Assembly (NCBI GenBank): GCA_902587095.1
Contig: CACIJY010000001.1
Location: 1-64,000 of the forward strand
DNA: 64,000 bases
Origin: an uncultured Pelagibacteraceae bacterium
GTDB taxonomy: Bacteria; Pseudomonadota; Alphaproteobacteria; Pelagibacterales; Pelagibacteraceae
Direction: 5' to 3'
Shown: positions 10,330 to 20,434 of the stretch, one piece after another
Layout: each line of letters opens with the position of its first letter
Numbering within the stretch: position 1 is the first letter of the stretch
Program-made: the position numbers and the translations under genes
The notes under the pieces: generated by a model
Databases searched by the model: none
Told to the model about the DNA's origin: nothing
Seen by the model: the letters and a program-made list of their open reading frames with translations, nothing else

Positions 10330-12504
10330 ATGCAAAATACTTATCAAGATTTAATTTCAGATATTCAGAGCAAAAATCCTAAAATTGCGGGTAAACTTGA
10401 AGGCGGTAAAAAATTCAAAATTAAATCTGATTTTAAGCCTGCTGGAGATCAGCCTCAGGCTATTAAAAAATTAGTGAAAAGTGCAAAAAAAGGGGAGTTT
10501 AATCAAGTCTTATTAGGAGTAACTGGGTCAGGGAAAACTTTTACAATGGCCAAAGTTATAGAGGAGACAAACAGACCAGCATTAATTCTAGCTCCTAACA
10601 AAACTTTAGCGGCCCAGCTTTATGGGGAAATGAAAACTTTTTTTCCAGATAATGCAGTAGAATATTTCGTATCTTATTATGACTATTACACTCCTGAAGC
10701 ATATGTTCCAAGATCTGATACATATATAGAAAAAGAAGCTTCCATCAATGAGCAAATAGATAGAATGAGACACTCCGCGACAAGATCTCTATTAGAAAGA
10801 GATGATGTTCTTATAGTTGCAAGTGTTTCATGTATTTATGGATTAGGGTCTGTAGAGGCTTATAGTAAAATGACACTAACCTTACAAAAAAATTATGATT
10901 ATAACAGAGATCAAATAATAAAATCTTTAGTTGCCTTGCAATATAAAAGAAATGATCAAAATTTTTATAGAGGAACTTTCAGAGCTAGAGGTGAATATCT
11001 TGAAATTTTTCCTTCTCACCTTGAAGATAGAGCGTGGAGACTTAGTTTATTTGGAGATAAATTAGAAAAAATTGAAGAATTTGATCCTTTGACGGGAGAT
11101 CAGGTTAGAGAACTTAGTTTAATTAAAGTTTATGCGAATAGCCACTACATAACTCCTAAACCAACTGTAGAACAAGCAGTAATTAATATTAGAAAAGAAT
11201 TAGAGATAACTCTAAAAAAACATAAATCTGAAAATAAGTTACTTGAGGCTCAGAGATTAGAGGAGAGAACAAAATTTGATTTAGAAATGATCGAAGCAAC
11301 TGGATCATGTGCAGGAATTGAAAATTACTCAAGATTTTTATCAGGCAGGAAACCTGGTGAACCTCCTCCAACTCTATTTGAATACTTTCCAGATAATACT
11401 CTAATATTTGTAGATGAGTGTCATGTAACTGTGCCTCAGCTTAACGGGATGTATAAAGGGGATAGATCAAGAAAAAGTACACTTGCTGAATATGGTTTTA
11501 GACTTCCATCTTGTATGGATAATCGACCATTAAAATTTGAAGAGTGGGACCTAATGAGAACTCAAACTATTTTTGTTTCTGCAACTCCTGGTCCTTGGGA
11601 GTTGGATCAAACTAAGGGAAAGTTTATTGATCAAGTTATTAGGCCTACGGGTTTAATTGATCCTCCTGTGGAAATACGATCTGCAAAAACTCAGGTTGAT
11701 GACTTAATGCATGAATGCAAAAAGGTAATTGAAAACAATCATAGAATCTTAGTAACGACTTTAACGAAAAAAATGGCAGAAGATTTAACAGAATATCTTC
11801 ATGAAAATGGAGTAAAAGTTAGATACTTACATTCTGATATAGACACTTTAGAAAGAATAGAAATTATGCGAGATTTAAGGATGGGAGTTTTCGATGTTTT
11901 AGTTGGTATAAATCTTTTAAGGGAAGGATTAGATATACCAGAATGTGCGCTTGTTGGTATCTTAGATGCAGATAAAGAAGGGTTCCTTAGATCTGAAACT
12001 TCTTTGATTCAAACAATTGGTCGAGCAGCTAGGAATGTGGATGGTAAAGTTATTTTGTATGCTGACAAAGAAACTAAAAGTATAAAAAAAGCTATACAAG
12101 AAACTGATAGAAGAAGATCTATTCAGCTTGCCTATAATAAAAAGCATAACATTGATGCAAAAACAGTTAAAAAAGAAATTAGTGATATTTTGGAAAGCGT
12201 GTATGAGAAAGATTATGTGAAGATAAGCGAAGGTGCAAATGTCGGTGGAAATCTTAAAAAACATCTTAAAGCTTTAGATAGAAAAATGAAAGAATCAGCA
12301 TCAAACCTTGAATTTGAGGAAGCTGCTAAAATTAGAGATGAAATTCGCAAACTACAAAGTACAGAACTTGAAATCACATTAAATCCAAAAGTAAGACAAT
12401 ATGATATCAAAAATAAAATTTATCCCAAGGGAAGATCTACTTTAGGAATGCCAGGCACAAGAGTAACAAAAAAAAGAGATAAAAGATGGAAGCACGGAAA
12501 ATAA
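10330..12504 (+). CDS. uvrB: UvrABC excinuclease subunit B
   Basis: UvrB is the damage-verification helicase of nucleotide excision repair; it loads from UvrA2B and then recruits UvrC. The protein is 724 aa. Walker A is GVTGSGKT, the beta-hairpin region is [12 protein letters not shown], the DEAD-like box is FVDECH, and motif VI is QTIGRAARN. The C-terminal UVR domain ([26 protein letters not shown]) binds UvrC. The gene overlaps the next reading frame by 19 bp, and uvrC lies about 1.1 kb downstream in the same run. Confidence 0.97.
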   Translation: MQNTYQDLISDIQSKNPKIAGKLEGGKKFKIKSDFKPAGDQPQAIKKLVKSAKKGEFNQVLLGVTGSGKTFTMAKVIEETNRPALILAPNKTLAAQLYGEMKTFFPDNAVEYFVSYYDYYTPEAYVPRSDTYIEKEASINEQIDRMRHSATRSLLERDDVLIVASVSCIYGLGSVEAYSKMTLTLQKNYDYNRDQIIKSLVALQYKRNDQNFYRGTFRARGEYLEIFPSHLEDRAWRLSLFGDKLEKIEEFDPLTGDQVRELSLIKVYANSHYITPKPTVEQAVINIRKELEITLKKHKSENKLLEAQRLEERTKFDLEMIEATGSCAGIENYSRFLSGRKPGEPPPTLFEYFPDNTLIFVDECHVTVPQLNGMYKGDRSRKSTLAEYGFRLPSCMDNRPLKFEEWDLMRTQTIFVSATPGPWELDQTKGKFIDQVIRPTGLIDPPVEIRSAKTQVDDLMHECKKVIENNHRILVTTLTKKMAEDLTEYLHENGVKVRYLHSDIDTLERIEIMRDLRMGVFDVLVGINLLREGLDIPECALVGILDADKEGFLRSETSLIQTIGRAARNVDGKVILYADKETKSIKKAIQETDRRRSIQLAYNKKHNIDAKTVKKEISDILESVYEKDYVKISEGANVGGNLKKHLKALDRKMKESASNLEFEEAAKIRDEIRKLQSTELEITLNPKVRQYDIKNKIYPKGRSTLGMPGTRVTKKRDKRWKHGK

Positions 12505-13241
12505 TTATTACAGGTGGTGCTACCAGGATCGGTGCAGCAATTGCAGAACGATTATCTGGCTTTAAAGTCCAGATTTTAATTCAATATAACAAATCAAAAT
12601 CTAAAGCTGAAAATTTAAGAAATAATTTAGAGCAAAAAGGCTCAAAAATTTATTTAATAAAAGCAGACCTGGGAAAAGAAAAAGATGTTTTAAAAATAAT
12701 CAAATTTGCAAAAAAAAATATGGGTTATCTTGATTGTCTTATTAATAATGCCTCTGTATTCGAAAATGATAAAATTGAAAATTTTAATTCAAAAAGTTGG
12801 AATAATCATCTAAATGCAAACTTAAAAGCACCAGCTATTTTATCTAAAGAATTTTCAAAATGTGTAGTTAAGGGTAACAACAATATTATAAACATTATTG
12901 ACCAAAGAGTTTTTAAACTTACTCCATATTTTTTTTCTTATACCTTAAGCAAAGCTGGTCTTTATACTATGACTAAAACAAGTGCGATGAGTTTTGCGCC
13001 AAGGATAAGAGTTAATGGTATTGCGCCGGGGCCTACGATTAAAAATAAAAGACAATCTGTTGCCCACTTTAAAAAACAGTATCTGGCTACACCACTAAGA
13101 AGACAAGTAAATGTAAATGATATTTGTAATGCAGTTGACTTTTTAATTAAAAATAGATCTATTACTGGTCAAGTTTTAGCGCTAGATAGCGGGCAAAGTT
13201 TGAATTGGCAAACTCCTGATGTATTAGGTGGTAAAGAATGA
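12486..13241 (+). CDS. Short-chain dehydrogenase, pteridine reductase/FolM-like
   Basis: This 251-aa classical SDR has the nucleotide-binding TGGATRIG near residues 9-16. An arginine in that turn is typical of the pteridine reductase (PTR1/FolM) branch. NNAS and the catalytic Tyr-x3-Lys in YTLSKAG follow, and PGPT comes after the active site. Its immediate neighbour is folB, overlapping by 4 bp, which supports a role in dihydropterin reduction in the folate pathway rather than fatty-acid metabolism. The family is clear; the exact substrate is inferred. Confidence 0.8.
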   Translation: MEARKIIITGGATRIGAAIAERLSGFKVQILIQYNKSKSKAENLRNNLEQKGSKIYLIKADLGKEKDVLKIIKFAKKNMGYLDCLINNASVFENDKIENFNSKSWNNHLNANLKAPAILSKEFSKCVVKGNNNIINIIDQRVFKLTPYFFSYTLSKAGLYTMTKTSAMSFAPRIRVNGIAPGPTIKNKRQSVAHFKKQYLATPLRRQVNVNDICNAVDFLIKNRSITGQVLALDSGQSLNWQTPDVLGGKE

Positions 13242-13663
13242 AGAAAAATAATATTGAAATTTTCAGAATAGGTAAAACAAAAAACCTATTTAATTACGAA
13301 AAAAAAGTTTTAATTAAAGAACTTATCTTAAATCTAAAACTAGGTTATTATGATTTTGAGAAAGAAAAACCTCAAAAAGTAAAGTTTTCATTAGAAATTG
13401 ATTACAAAGATAAAAAACCATCAAATGATAAAGATTTAAAATCTATAGTAAATTATTCAAAGGTGGTGCGACTTATAAAGAAACTGGTAAAAAATAAACA
13501 TTATAATTTCCTAGAAACTCTAGCTGAAGATGTATTTGATGAACTTTTTAAAGATAAAAGAATTGAGAAAATAAATCTTAAAATAGAAAAACTTGAAATA
13601 ATGAAGGACTGCTCGTCGGTTGGCATTCAAATTTCAAAAAAGAGAATTTATGACAAATTCTGA
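13238..13663 (+). CDS. folB: Dihydroneopterin aldolase family protein
   Basis: FolB cleaves or epimerises dihydroneopterin in folate synthesis. The 141-aa protein carries the family pattern: the N-terminal [25 protein letters not shown], then the conserved Tyr in [15 protein letters not shown], and the catalytic FLETLAEDV segment. The N-terminal 25 residues are an extension beyond the usual start. It overlaps the SDR gene by 4 bp upstream and uvrC by 14 bp downstream, so it is translated within a tight operon. Confidence 0.85.
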   Translation: MKKNNIEIFRIGKTKNLFNYEKKVLIKELILNLKLGYYDFEKEKPQKVKFSLEIDYKDKKPSNDKDLKSIVNYSKVVRLIKKLVKNKHYNFLETLAEDVFDELFKDKRIEKINLKIEKLEIMKDCSSVGIQISKKRIYDKF

Positions 13664-15485
13664 TATAGGAAAAGATATTATAAAAAAAGAAATACCGTTA
13701 ATTGCTAAATTGCCGGGTGTTTACAAAATGCTGAACGAGAAAAATGAGGTTTTATATATTGGGAAAGCAAAAAATTTACCTAATAGATTGAAAAGTTATG
13801 TATCAGAGAAAAATCATATTATTAGAACTGAGAGAATGTTATCTCAAACCAGAAAACTTGAAGTAACAACAACTTCAAACGAAAGTGAAGCTTTGCTATT
13901 AGAGGCCAATTTAATTAAAAAGTATAAGCCAAGATTTAATATATTATTGAGAGATGATAAATCGTTTCCTTTTATTTTTATTAGTAACAAAGAAAAGTGG
14001 CCACAAATAAAAAAACATAGAGGGAAAAAGGACAAAGAAGGTTTTTTCTTTGGACCGTTTGCATCCGCAGGCTCTGCAAATTGGACCATAAAAATGATCC
14101 AAAAAATATTTCAGTTAAGAATTTGTGATGACACTGTATTTAAAAATAGGGAAAGACCATGCATATTATATCAAATTAAAAGATGTTCTGGTCCTTGTGT
14201 AAATTTTATACAAGAGAATGATTATAAAAAATCTGTAGATGATGCTATTGACTTTGTCTCTGGAAAATCAAGAAAAATTCAAAAAAGTTTATCGGCACAA
14301 ATGGAAACTGCTAGTGATGAACTAGATTTTGAAAAAGCTGCAATACTTAGGGATAGAATTAAATCACTCAATATTATTCAGTCATCTCAGAGAATTAATG
14401 AAGCGAACTTAGTAGAGGCTGATGTTATTGCTGGTTACAAAGAATCTGGTAAAACTTGTATCCAAGTTTTTTTTTATAGATCTAAACAAAATTGGGGTAA
14501 TCAAGCTTTTTTTCCCAAACATGATTCAGATGAAAATTTAAGTAATATAATTAATTCTTTCGTTACACAATTTTATGAAAATAAAAGTGTACCTATAAAT
14601 ATTATTTTAAGTGAAGAGATAAAAGAAAAACTATTAATCGAAAAAACCTTAAGTAAAAAAGAAAATAAACAAATTAGCATTACAGTTGCTAAAAAAGGTT
14701 CAAAATTAAAAGTCATTAATCAAGCTCTCATAAATGCAAAAGATAGTTTAAATAGAAAAATATATGAGAGCCAAAATAATAAAGACTTATTTGAGAACAT
14801 TTCTCAAAAATTTGATCTTGAGAGTAATATAAACTTAGTAGAGGTATATGATAATAGTCATATTCAAGGTACTGACAGCATAGGAGCGTTAATTACATTT
14901 GGTGAAGAAGGTTTTATAAAGAAAAGATATAGAAAATTTAATATTAAAATTAAAAATAACGAGCAAGACGACTATGGTATGATGAGAGAGGTTATTAATC
15001 GAAGGTTCAAACGAGCCATTCAAGAAAAAGATAATTATTTGACAATGCCAGACTTAATTTTAATTGATGGTGGTAAAGGCCAATACTCAGTAGTAAGAGA
15101 AACAATGAATGAATTGGGCCTTCACGAGATCCCGGTCATAGCAATTGCAAAAGGTAAACTTAGAAATAGTGGTAATGAAACCTTTTTTCATAATGGTAAA
15201 GAATTTAAATTTGAAAAAAACGATCCAACTTTATTTTTTTTACAAAGAATAAGAGATGAGGCGCATAGATTTGCAATAAGCGCTCATAGAGTAAAAAGAA
15301 AAAAGGGCTTAAAAAAATCGCTTCTTGATCAAATTAGCGGGATCGGGTCTATTAGAAAAAGAGCTTTATTAAATCATTTTGGATCTGCTAGAGCTGTCGA
15401 GGCCGCTAGTTTAGATGAAATAAAATCAGTAGAGGGAGTTGAGGAAAAGGTTGCAAAAAAAATATATAACTTTTTTCACGAATGA
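13650..15485 (+). CDS. uvrC: UvrABC excinuclease subunit C
   Basis: UvrC makes the dual incisions in nucleotide excision repair. About 611 aa from the ATG at 13650, which has a purine-rich AAAGAGAA upstream; an earlier in-frame TTG at 13620 is less likely. The N-terminal GIY-YIG nuclease is recognisable as [20 protein letters not shown]. The CxxC-type Cys cluster is in [17 protein letters not shown], the UVR domain is [11 protein letters not shown], and the RNase H-like 5' nuclease has DNSHIQG and [11 protein letters not shown]-terminal HhH repeats ([17 protein letters not shown]) are present. Confidence 0.97.
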   Translation: MTNSDIGKDIIKKEIPLIAKLPGVYKMLNEKNEVLYIGKAKNLPNRLKSYVSEKNHIIRTERMLSQTRKLEVTTTSNESEALLLEANLIKKYKPRFNILLRDDKSFPFIFISNKEKWPQIKKHRGKKDKEGFFFGPFASAGSANWTIKMIQKIFQLRICDDTVFKNRERPCILYQIKRCSGPCVNFIQENDYKKSVDDAIDFVSGKSRKIQKSLSAQMETASDELDFEKAAILRDRIKSLNIIQSSQRINEANLVEADVIAGYKESGKTCIQVFFYRSKQNWGNQAFFPKHDSDENLSNIINSFVTQFYENKSVPINIILSEEIKEKLLIEKTLSKKENKQISITVAKKGSKLKVINQALINAKDSLNRKIYESQNNKDLFENISQKFDLESNINLVEVYDNSHIQGTDSIGALITFGEEGFIKKRYRKFNIKIKNNEQDDYGMMREVINRRFKRAIQEKDNYLTMPDLILIDGGKGQYSVVRETMNELGLHEIPVIAIAKGKLRNSGNETFFHNGKEFKFEKNDPTLFFLQRIRDEAHRFAISAHRVKRKKGLKKSLLDQISGIGSIRKRALLNHFGSARAVEAASLDEIKSVEGVEEKVAKKIYNFFHE

Positions 15486-16063
15486 AATTTAAATTTCCTA
15501 ATTATCTGACAATTGGACGTATAATTATAGTCCCAATATTTGTGTTAACATTTTATTTGCCAGGATTTTATGGAGATGTAATTCCATTTTTTTTATTTGT
15601 TCTTGCGTCTTTTACAGACTTTTTAGATGGTCTTTTAGCAAGATTGTATAAAGAGGAATCTAAACTTGGTGAACTTTTAGATCCCATTGCTGATAAAATT
15701 ATCGTAGCTACAGCTCTAATTTTATTAGTTATGGATGGAACAATAAAAAATTTTGAGGTTATAGCTGCGATTATTATTCTAATAAGGGAAATTTTGATAT
15801 CTGGCCTCAGAGAATTTTTAGCAAAAGGGCAGGTAAATTTACCAGTATCAAATCTTGCAAAATTGAAAACTTTTTTACAAATGTTTTCAATTTCTATTTT
15901 ATTAACAGGGGAAACTGGTAATAAAATTTTAAATTTTCAAGACTATAACGCTCAAACTATTGGCATTATAATTTTGTGGCTTTCGGCTTTCTTAACTTTA
16001 TTTACAGCTTATGATTACCTTAGAAAAGGAATTGACCATGCAATTTCTGAAGATAATAAATAA
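15482..16063 (+). CDS. pgsA: CDP-diacylglycerol--glycerol-3-phosphate 3-phosphatidyltransferase
   Basis: This inner-membrane enzyme makes phosphatidylglycerol phosphate. The 193-aa protein has the CDP-alcohol phosphotransferase signature, with spacing D-G-x2-A-R-x8-G-x3-D-x3-D, in [19 protein letters not shown] followed by PIADK. Four to six hydrophobic helices surround it. ATGA overlap with the uvrC stop indicates coupled translation. It stops directly against the stop codon of the convergent ilvE, without spacer. Confidence 0.94.
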   Translation: MKFKFPNYLTIGRIIIVPIFVLTFYLPGFYGDVIPFFLFVLASFTDFLDGLLARLYKEESKLGELLDPIADKIIVATALILLVMDGTIKNFEVIAAIIILIREILISGLREFLAKGQVNLPVSNLAKLKTFLQMFSISILLTGETGNKILNFQDYNAQTIGIIILWLSAFLTLFTAYDYLRKGIDHAISEDNK

Positions 16064-16948
16064 TTAAGCGGCTTTCTTTTTCCTTACAATCAATTGATAA
16101 GAGTCTGATAATTCGATAATTGTTTTACAAACTTTAAAATTATAATTTGCTATTTGTGAAACTGGAGTTACTTCTGCAGCAGTGCCAGTAAGAAAACAAC
16201 CGGTAAAATTTTTAAGTTCATCTGGTGTAATTTTTCTTTCAATTACTTTTATATTTTTTGATTTTGCAATATCTATGACTGTTCTTCTTGTGATGCCATC
16301 AAGGAAAGAGTCAGGTATTGGGGTATGCAGATTTCCTTCTTTATCTTTAAAGAAAATATTTGCACCAGTGGCTTCTGCAACATTACCTTCATGATCTAAC
16401 ATCAAAGAGTCGGTATATCCATCCCTCTCTGCTTCATGTTTTGACAAAGTACATATCATGTATAATCCAGATGCTTTCGTGTCCCAAGGTATTGTATCTG
16501 GTGCAGGTCTTTTCCATTTAGATATATTTAATTTTATTCCTTCAACTTTTAACTTTGGATCGAAATAAGATCCCCACTCCCAAGTTGCAATTGCTATATG
16601 AATTTTTGTTTGTTGAGCTGAAATAGCCATCATTTCACTACCTCGCCAGGCAATTGGTCTAACATAACCATTTTCAACTTTTTGAACTGAGATAATATTT
16701 TTACTAGCTGTGTTTATTTGATCCTCGCTATAAGGAATTTCAAAACCCATTCTTTTTGCTGAGTGAAAAAATCTAGAGGTATGTTCTTCTAATTTAAAAA
16801 TTTCACCATCGTACACCCTCTCGCCCTCAAAAACGCAGCTCGCGTAATGTAGTCCATGGCTTAAAACATGTAGCTTAACATCTGACCAATTTACTAGTTC
16901 AGAATTATACCAAATTTTACCGTCTCTTTTATCGTAAGGAATCATCAT
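16064..16948 (-). CDS. ilvE: Branched-chain amino acid aminotransferase
   Basis: This is a fold-type IV PLP aminotransferase for Leu, Ile and Val. It is 294 aa. Conserved parts include the N-terminal GKIWYNSELVNWSDVKLHVLSHGLHY, FEGERVY, the PLP-contacting WDTKASGLY region with its lysine, EATGANIFF, and TVIDIAKSKNI before the final FLTGTAAEVTPV. Two tandem ATG codons could start it. It lies divergent from the MarR/response-regulator/kinase genes, a neighbourhood seen in other alphaproteobacteria. Confidence 0.93.
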   Translation of the reverse strand: MMIPYDKRDGKIWYNSELVNWSDVKLHVLSHGLHYASCVFEGERVYDGEIFKLEEHTSRFFHSAKRMGFEIPYSEDQINTASKNIISVQKVENGYVRPIAWRGSEMMAISAQQTKIHIAIATWEWGSYFDPKLKVEGIKLNISKWKRPAPDTIPWDTKASGLYMICTLSKHEAERDGYTDSLMLDHEGNVAEATGANIFFKDKEGNLHTPIPDSFLDGITRRTVIDIAKSKNIKVIERKITPDELKNFTGCFLTGTAAEVTPVSQIANYNFKVCKTIIELSDSYQLIVRKKKAA

Positions 16949-17010
16949 AAAAAGAAAATTTATAAAAAAATAACTTCCTAAATTTAATATGTCAATATAA
17001 CTTACTTATT

Positions 17011-17454
17011 ATGAAAGATCTTCTTTATTTAAAAGATGAACAATTAAAAGGTTTTATTGAAAAAATTTTTGTCACTTATAGGGAGTCATTTAGTGATCCC
17101 AAGAAAATACTTAAAAAGTATCAATTAGGTACTGCGCATCATAAATCTCTTCATTTAATATCCTTTTATGAAGGAATTACAATTTCACAACTATTAAAGA
17201 AATTAAATGTAACTAAGCAAAGTTTAAATAGGGTTCTAAATGACTTGAAGAGGCTAGATTTTTTAGAATTTAAAAAAGATAGTAAAGATACTAGAGTTAG
17301 ACATATTTATTTAAGTTCTAAAGGAAGTAAAATTTACAACGAAATTTTCTTTTCTCAAAAAAAAAGAATTTATAAAGCTTTTTTAAACTCATCAGCAAAA
17401 GAAGTGCTGAATTTTGACCAAGTATTAAAAAGAATAATAAATGAAAAACTATAA
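17011..17454 (+). CDS. MarR-family regulator, PetP-like
   Basis: This 147-aa winged-helix regulator has the DNA-binding helix in ITISQLLKKLNVTKQSLNRVLNDLKRLDFLEF and the wing with the conserved basic Asp-x-Arg motif (DSKDTRVRHIYL). It overlaps the response regulator gene by 14 bp, so the two are made together. The pairing of a MarR protein with an OmpR-type regulator matches petP-petR of alphaproteobacteria, where PetR and PetP control the cytochrome bc1 genes in Rhodobacter capsulatus. Equivalence here is by synteny and family only. Confidence 0.78.
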   Translation: MKDLLYLKDEQLKGFIEKIFVTYRESFSDPKKILKKYQLGTAHHKSLHLISFYEGITISQLLKKLNVTKQSLNRVLNDLKRLDFLEFKKDSKDTRVRHIYLSSKGSKIYNEIFFSQKKRIYKAFLNSSAKEVLNFDQVLKRIINEKL

Positions 17455-18118
17455 AGCTCATATATTAGTTGTAGACGATGATGACGGTATAAGAAATTTA
17501 GTTAAAAAATTTTTAAATGAAAAAAGTTTTTTGGTAAATACAGCTAGTTCAGCTGAAGAAGCTCAAAAAAAAATTGCAATCATAAAATTTGATTTGATAA
17601 TTTTAGATATTATGATGCCTGGCAAAAGTGGTTTGGAATTTTTAAATGAAAATAAATCCTTTATTGATACACCGGTAATACTTTTGACCGCTAAAGGTGA
17701 ACCAAAAGAAAGGGTTGAGGGACTCGAATCTGGAGCAGATGATTATTTACCGAAACCATTTGAGCCGCAGGAACTGCTATTGAGAATAAAAAATATTTTA
17801 TCCAAAACACAAAAAAGGAACCTTATAAGAGCTATAAATTTTGGAAACATTAAAATTGATTTAACAAAGTTGTTAATAATAAAAGAGAAAAAAGAACTTA
17901 AAATCAACACAACCGAAAAGAAAATTTTAGATAAAATGATAAATCAACCTGGTAAAGTTTTCAGTAGACTAGAAATAGGAAAACTTATTAATCTAGAAAA
18001 AGAAAGATCAATTGACGTAATTATTACCAGACTAAGAAAAAAAATTGAAATGAATCCAAAAAATCCAAAATATTTACAAACTATAAGGGGTACAGGATAT
18101 GTTTTATGGATTGAATAA
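17441..18118 (+). CDS. OmpR-family response regulator, PetR-like
   Basis: This 225-aa two-component regulator has a receiver domain with acidic pocket VVDDDD, phosphoacceptor Asp56 (LIILDIMMPG), Thr83 and Lys105 (LPKPFEP). The C-terminal winged-helix DNA-binding domain ends with TIRGTGYVLW, diagnostic for the OmpR class. It overlaps the kinase gene by 20 bp and the MarR gene by 14 bp. Targets are not visible here; the bc1 operon about 8 kb away is a candidate given the PetR resemblance. Confidence 0.9.
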   Translation: MKNYKAHILVVDDDDGIRNLVKKFLNEKSFLVNTASSAEEAQKKIAIIKFDLIILDIMMPGKSGLEFLNENKSFIDTPVILLTAKGEPKERVEGLESGADDYLPKPFEPQELLLRIKNILSKTQKRNLIRAINFGNIKIDLTKLLIIKEKKELKINTTEKKILDKMINQPGKVFSRLEIGKLINLEKERSIDVIITRLRKKIEMNPKNPKYLQTIRGTGYVLWIE

Positions 18119-19412
18119 ATTTGTTAAAGAAATACTTCCAAAAAGATTATTTTATAGAGCGCTTTTAATTGTTGCAGCTCCAATAATAATTTTGCAAATC
18201 ACTATATCAGTAGTTTTTTTTGATAGTTTGTGGATAAAAACAAATAAAGGTATGACAAATGCATTAATAGGAGAAATTAAATTTTTTTTAGATGCTTATG
18301 ACAATGAAGATTACAATAAAGAGAATTTAATAAACTTATTTGAAGAACATCACAACTTTACTGTAAAATTTATTTCATTTGGTGACTTACCAAAACAAGA
18401 TATGGAGAGATGGTTCAGTCCTATGGATCGTACTTTGAGAAGAGAATTAAAATCTAGAAATTTAAGTTATTGGTTTGATACTACAAAATTCAAAGGATTA
18501 ATTGAATTAAGAATAAAACATATTAATGGGTACTTTGAATTTTATATTCCCAAAGAAAGAGTTACCAGTACATCGGCGAGATTATTTGCGTTATGGATCA
18601 CATTTCCGGCGTTTTTATTAATTACAGTTGCCTTAATTTTCTTAAAAAACCAAACACGACCAATCGTAAATTTAGCGAAAGCGTCTGAAAAATTTGGAAG
18701 AGGTGAAGATGTTGGTGAATTCAGGCCTTCTGGCGCTCTTGAAATACGTCAAGCTGGATTTGAATTTGATAGAATGAGGAAAAGAATTTTAAGACATTTA
18801 AATCAGAGATCTGAGATGTTGTCTGGAATAAGCCATGATTTAAGAACTCCGCTAACAAGAATAAAGTTACAATTAGCCTTTATCAAAGACAACAATATTT
18901 CAAAAAAACTTTCTGAGGACATAGAGGAAATGGAAAAAATGTTAAATGAATATTTGCAGTTTGCTAGTTCGACGTCTTCTGAAAAAGATGAATCGTTTAA
19001 TATCTCAAAAACAATCAAATCTTTAATAAAAAAATATGATAATGCTTTAATATCCTCAGATATTGAGGAAAATGTAAAATTTAATGGGCGAAAGAATTTA
19101 TTATTAAGGTGTCTCAGCAACATAATAGACAATGGTCTTAAGTATGGAAAAAAAGTTACATTTTCCCTAAAAAAGTTAAATAAAATAATGGTTATAATTA
19201 TAGAAGATGATGGACCAGGTATTCCAAAATCAGAATATTCAAATGTTTTCAAACCTTTTTATAAAATAAATAAAGGAAGAGGTGACTCAAAATCAAGTGT
19301 GGGTCTTGGTCTTTCAATTGCATCTGACGTAGTTAGATCCCATGGGGGAAAAATTGATTTAAATAAATCAAAATTAGGCGGTTTGAGTGTTAAGATTTCT
19401 TTACCTTTTTAG
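18099..19412 (+). CDS. EnvZ-type sensor histidine kinase
   Basis: This 437-aa membrane kinase is the partner of the overlapping response regulator. There are two membrane helices (about residues 20-41 and 162-182) flanking a sensor segment of about 120 residues, followed by a HAMP domain (TRPIVNLAKASEKFG). The phosphoacceptor His246 is in SGISHDLRTPLTR, the N box is NIIDNGLKYG, and the ATP-lid glycines are DDGPGIP and GLGLSIA. The last 23 bp overlap the convergent ubiK stop region. Confidence 0.92.
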   Translation: MFYGLNKFVKEILPKRLFYRALLIVAAPIIILQITISVVFFDSLWIKTNKGMTNALIGEIKFFLDAYDNEDYNKENLINLFEEHHNFTVKFISFGDLPKQDMERWFSPMDRTLRRELKSRNLSYWFDTTKFKGLIELRIKHINGYFEFYIPKERVTSTSARLFALWITFPAFLLITVALIFLKNQTRPIVNLAKASEKFGRGEDVGEFRPSGALEIRQAGFEFDRMRKRILRHLNQRSEMLSGISHDLRTPLTRIKLQLAFIKDNNISKKLSEDIEEMEKMLNEYLQFASSTSSEKDESFNISKTIKSLIKKYDNALISSDIEENVKFNGRKNLLLRCLSNIIDNGLKYGKKVTFSLKKLNKIMVIIIEDDGPGIPKSEYSNVFKPFYKINKGRGDSKSSVGLGLSIASDVVRSHGGKIDLNKSKLGGLSVKISLPF

Positions 19413-19635
19413 TTCGTTTATTTTTTTTTAATTTATTTATTTCGTTTTCTAACTTTTCAATTCTCCTTTTAAGAATATCTGTTTCTTCTTTTGTTGATAT
19501 TTTCATTTTTAAAATGATTTCATCTCTCTGAGATTTAATTATGTTAATTACTTCATTGCTTAAGTCTTTGTAGGATATTAATCCTTGGGCAACTAAACTT
19601 GTTAATTTTTCTAATAAAATTTTAGATTTTGACAT
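19390..19635 (-). CDS. ubiK: UbiK/BMFP-type accessory protein
   Basis: This 81-aa protein has the layout of the BMFP/YqiC (UbiK) family: an amphipathic N-terminal helix (KILLEKLTSLVAQGL), then a coiled coil of charged heptads (KEETDILKRRIEKLENEINKL), and a very basic tail. In E. coli, UbiK supports the ubiquinone-synthesis complex. It overlaps the 3' end of the histidine kinase gene on the opposite strand and is divergent from lgt. The call depends on length and pattern, so it is moderate. Confidence 0.65.
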   Translation of the reverse strand: MSKSKILLEKLTSLVAQGLISYKDLSNEVINIIKSQRDEIILKMKISTKEETDILKRRIEKLENEINKLKKNKRTKKVKKS

Positions 19636-19675
19636 ACTTTTGCTTTTAAAAATAATATATTCTAATTTTTATAAT

Positions 19676-20434
19676 ATGCTTATTAATAATTTGAATCCAG
19701 TAGCTTTTGAAATATTTTTTATCAAAATTCATTGGTACTCTCTTGCGTATATTTTTGGGATAATCTGTGGATGGATTTACATAAAGAAAATATTAATTAA
19801 AAACAATATTCATAAGATTTACATCGATGATTTAATAACTTATCTAATTATAGGTATAATTATAGGAGGGAGACTAGGTTATATCTTGATTTATAATTTA
19901 AAATTTTACCTAAAAAATCCTTCAGAAATAATTATGATATGGCATGGAGGTATGTCTTTTCACGGGGGTTTAATAGGAATTATAATAGCCACTGTTATTT
20001 TTTGTAAAAAAAATAATTTAGAAAAGTATATTTTTTTTGATTTCATAGCTGTTGCAGCACCTATTGGAATATTTTTTGGTAGAATTGCAAATTTTATAAA
20101 TAGCGAGCTTGTTGGAAAACCAACCGATTTAATTTGGGGTGTTATCTTTCCGTTAGTAGATAATATTCCAAGACATCCGTCACAATTGTACGAGGCTATT
20201 TTTGAGGGTATATTTTTATTCATTATAATGAATAAAATCTACTTTAGTAAAAATTACAAAGAGGGAAGCTGTTCTTTTGCTTTTTTAATTTTTTACGGAA
20301 CATTTAGATTGTTTTCTGAAATTTTTAGAGAACCTGATGAACAAATTGGTTATATCTTTGGATCATTAAGTATGGGAATGTTATTAAGTATACTTATGAT
20401 ATTTATAGGTATTTTGCTTTTACGTAGAAAATGA
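19676..20434 (+). CDS. lgt: Prolipoprotein diacylglyceryl transferase
   Basis: Lgt transfers diacylglycerol from phosphatidylglycerol to the lipobox cysteine, the first step of lipoprotein maturation in the inner membrane. About 252 aa from the ATG at 19676; an upstream TTG at 19640 would add 12 residues not seen in the family. Core motifs are HGGMSFHGGLIG, the signature GRIANFINSELVGKPTD and RHPSQLYEA. Seven hydrophobic segments fit. It overlaps the next gene by 4 bp (ATGA). Confidence 0.95.
   Translation: MLINNLNPVAFEIFFIKIHWYSLAYIFGIICGWIYIKKILIKNNIHKIYIDDLITYLIIGIIIGGRLGYILIYNLKFYLKNPSEIIMIWHGGMSFHGGLIGIIIATVIFCKKNNLEKYIFFDFIAVAAPIGIFFGRIANFINSELVGKPTDLIWGVIFPLVDNIPRHPSQLYEAIFEGIFLFIIMNKIYFSKNYKEGSCSFAFLIFYGTFRLFSEIFREPDEQIGYIFGSLSMGMLLSILMIFIGILLLRRK

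Noticed and set aside
16030-16090. Terminator hairpin between pgsA and ilvE
   Set aside because: Only a very short AAGC/GCTT match is found and it lies in coding sequence without a U tract that fits.
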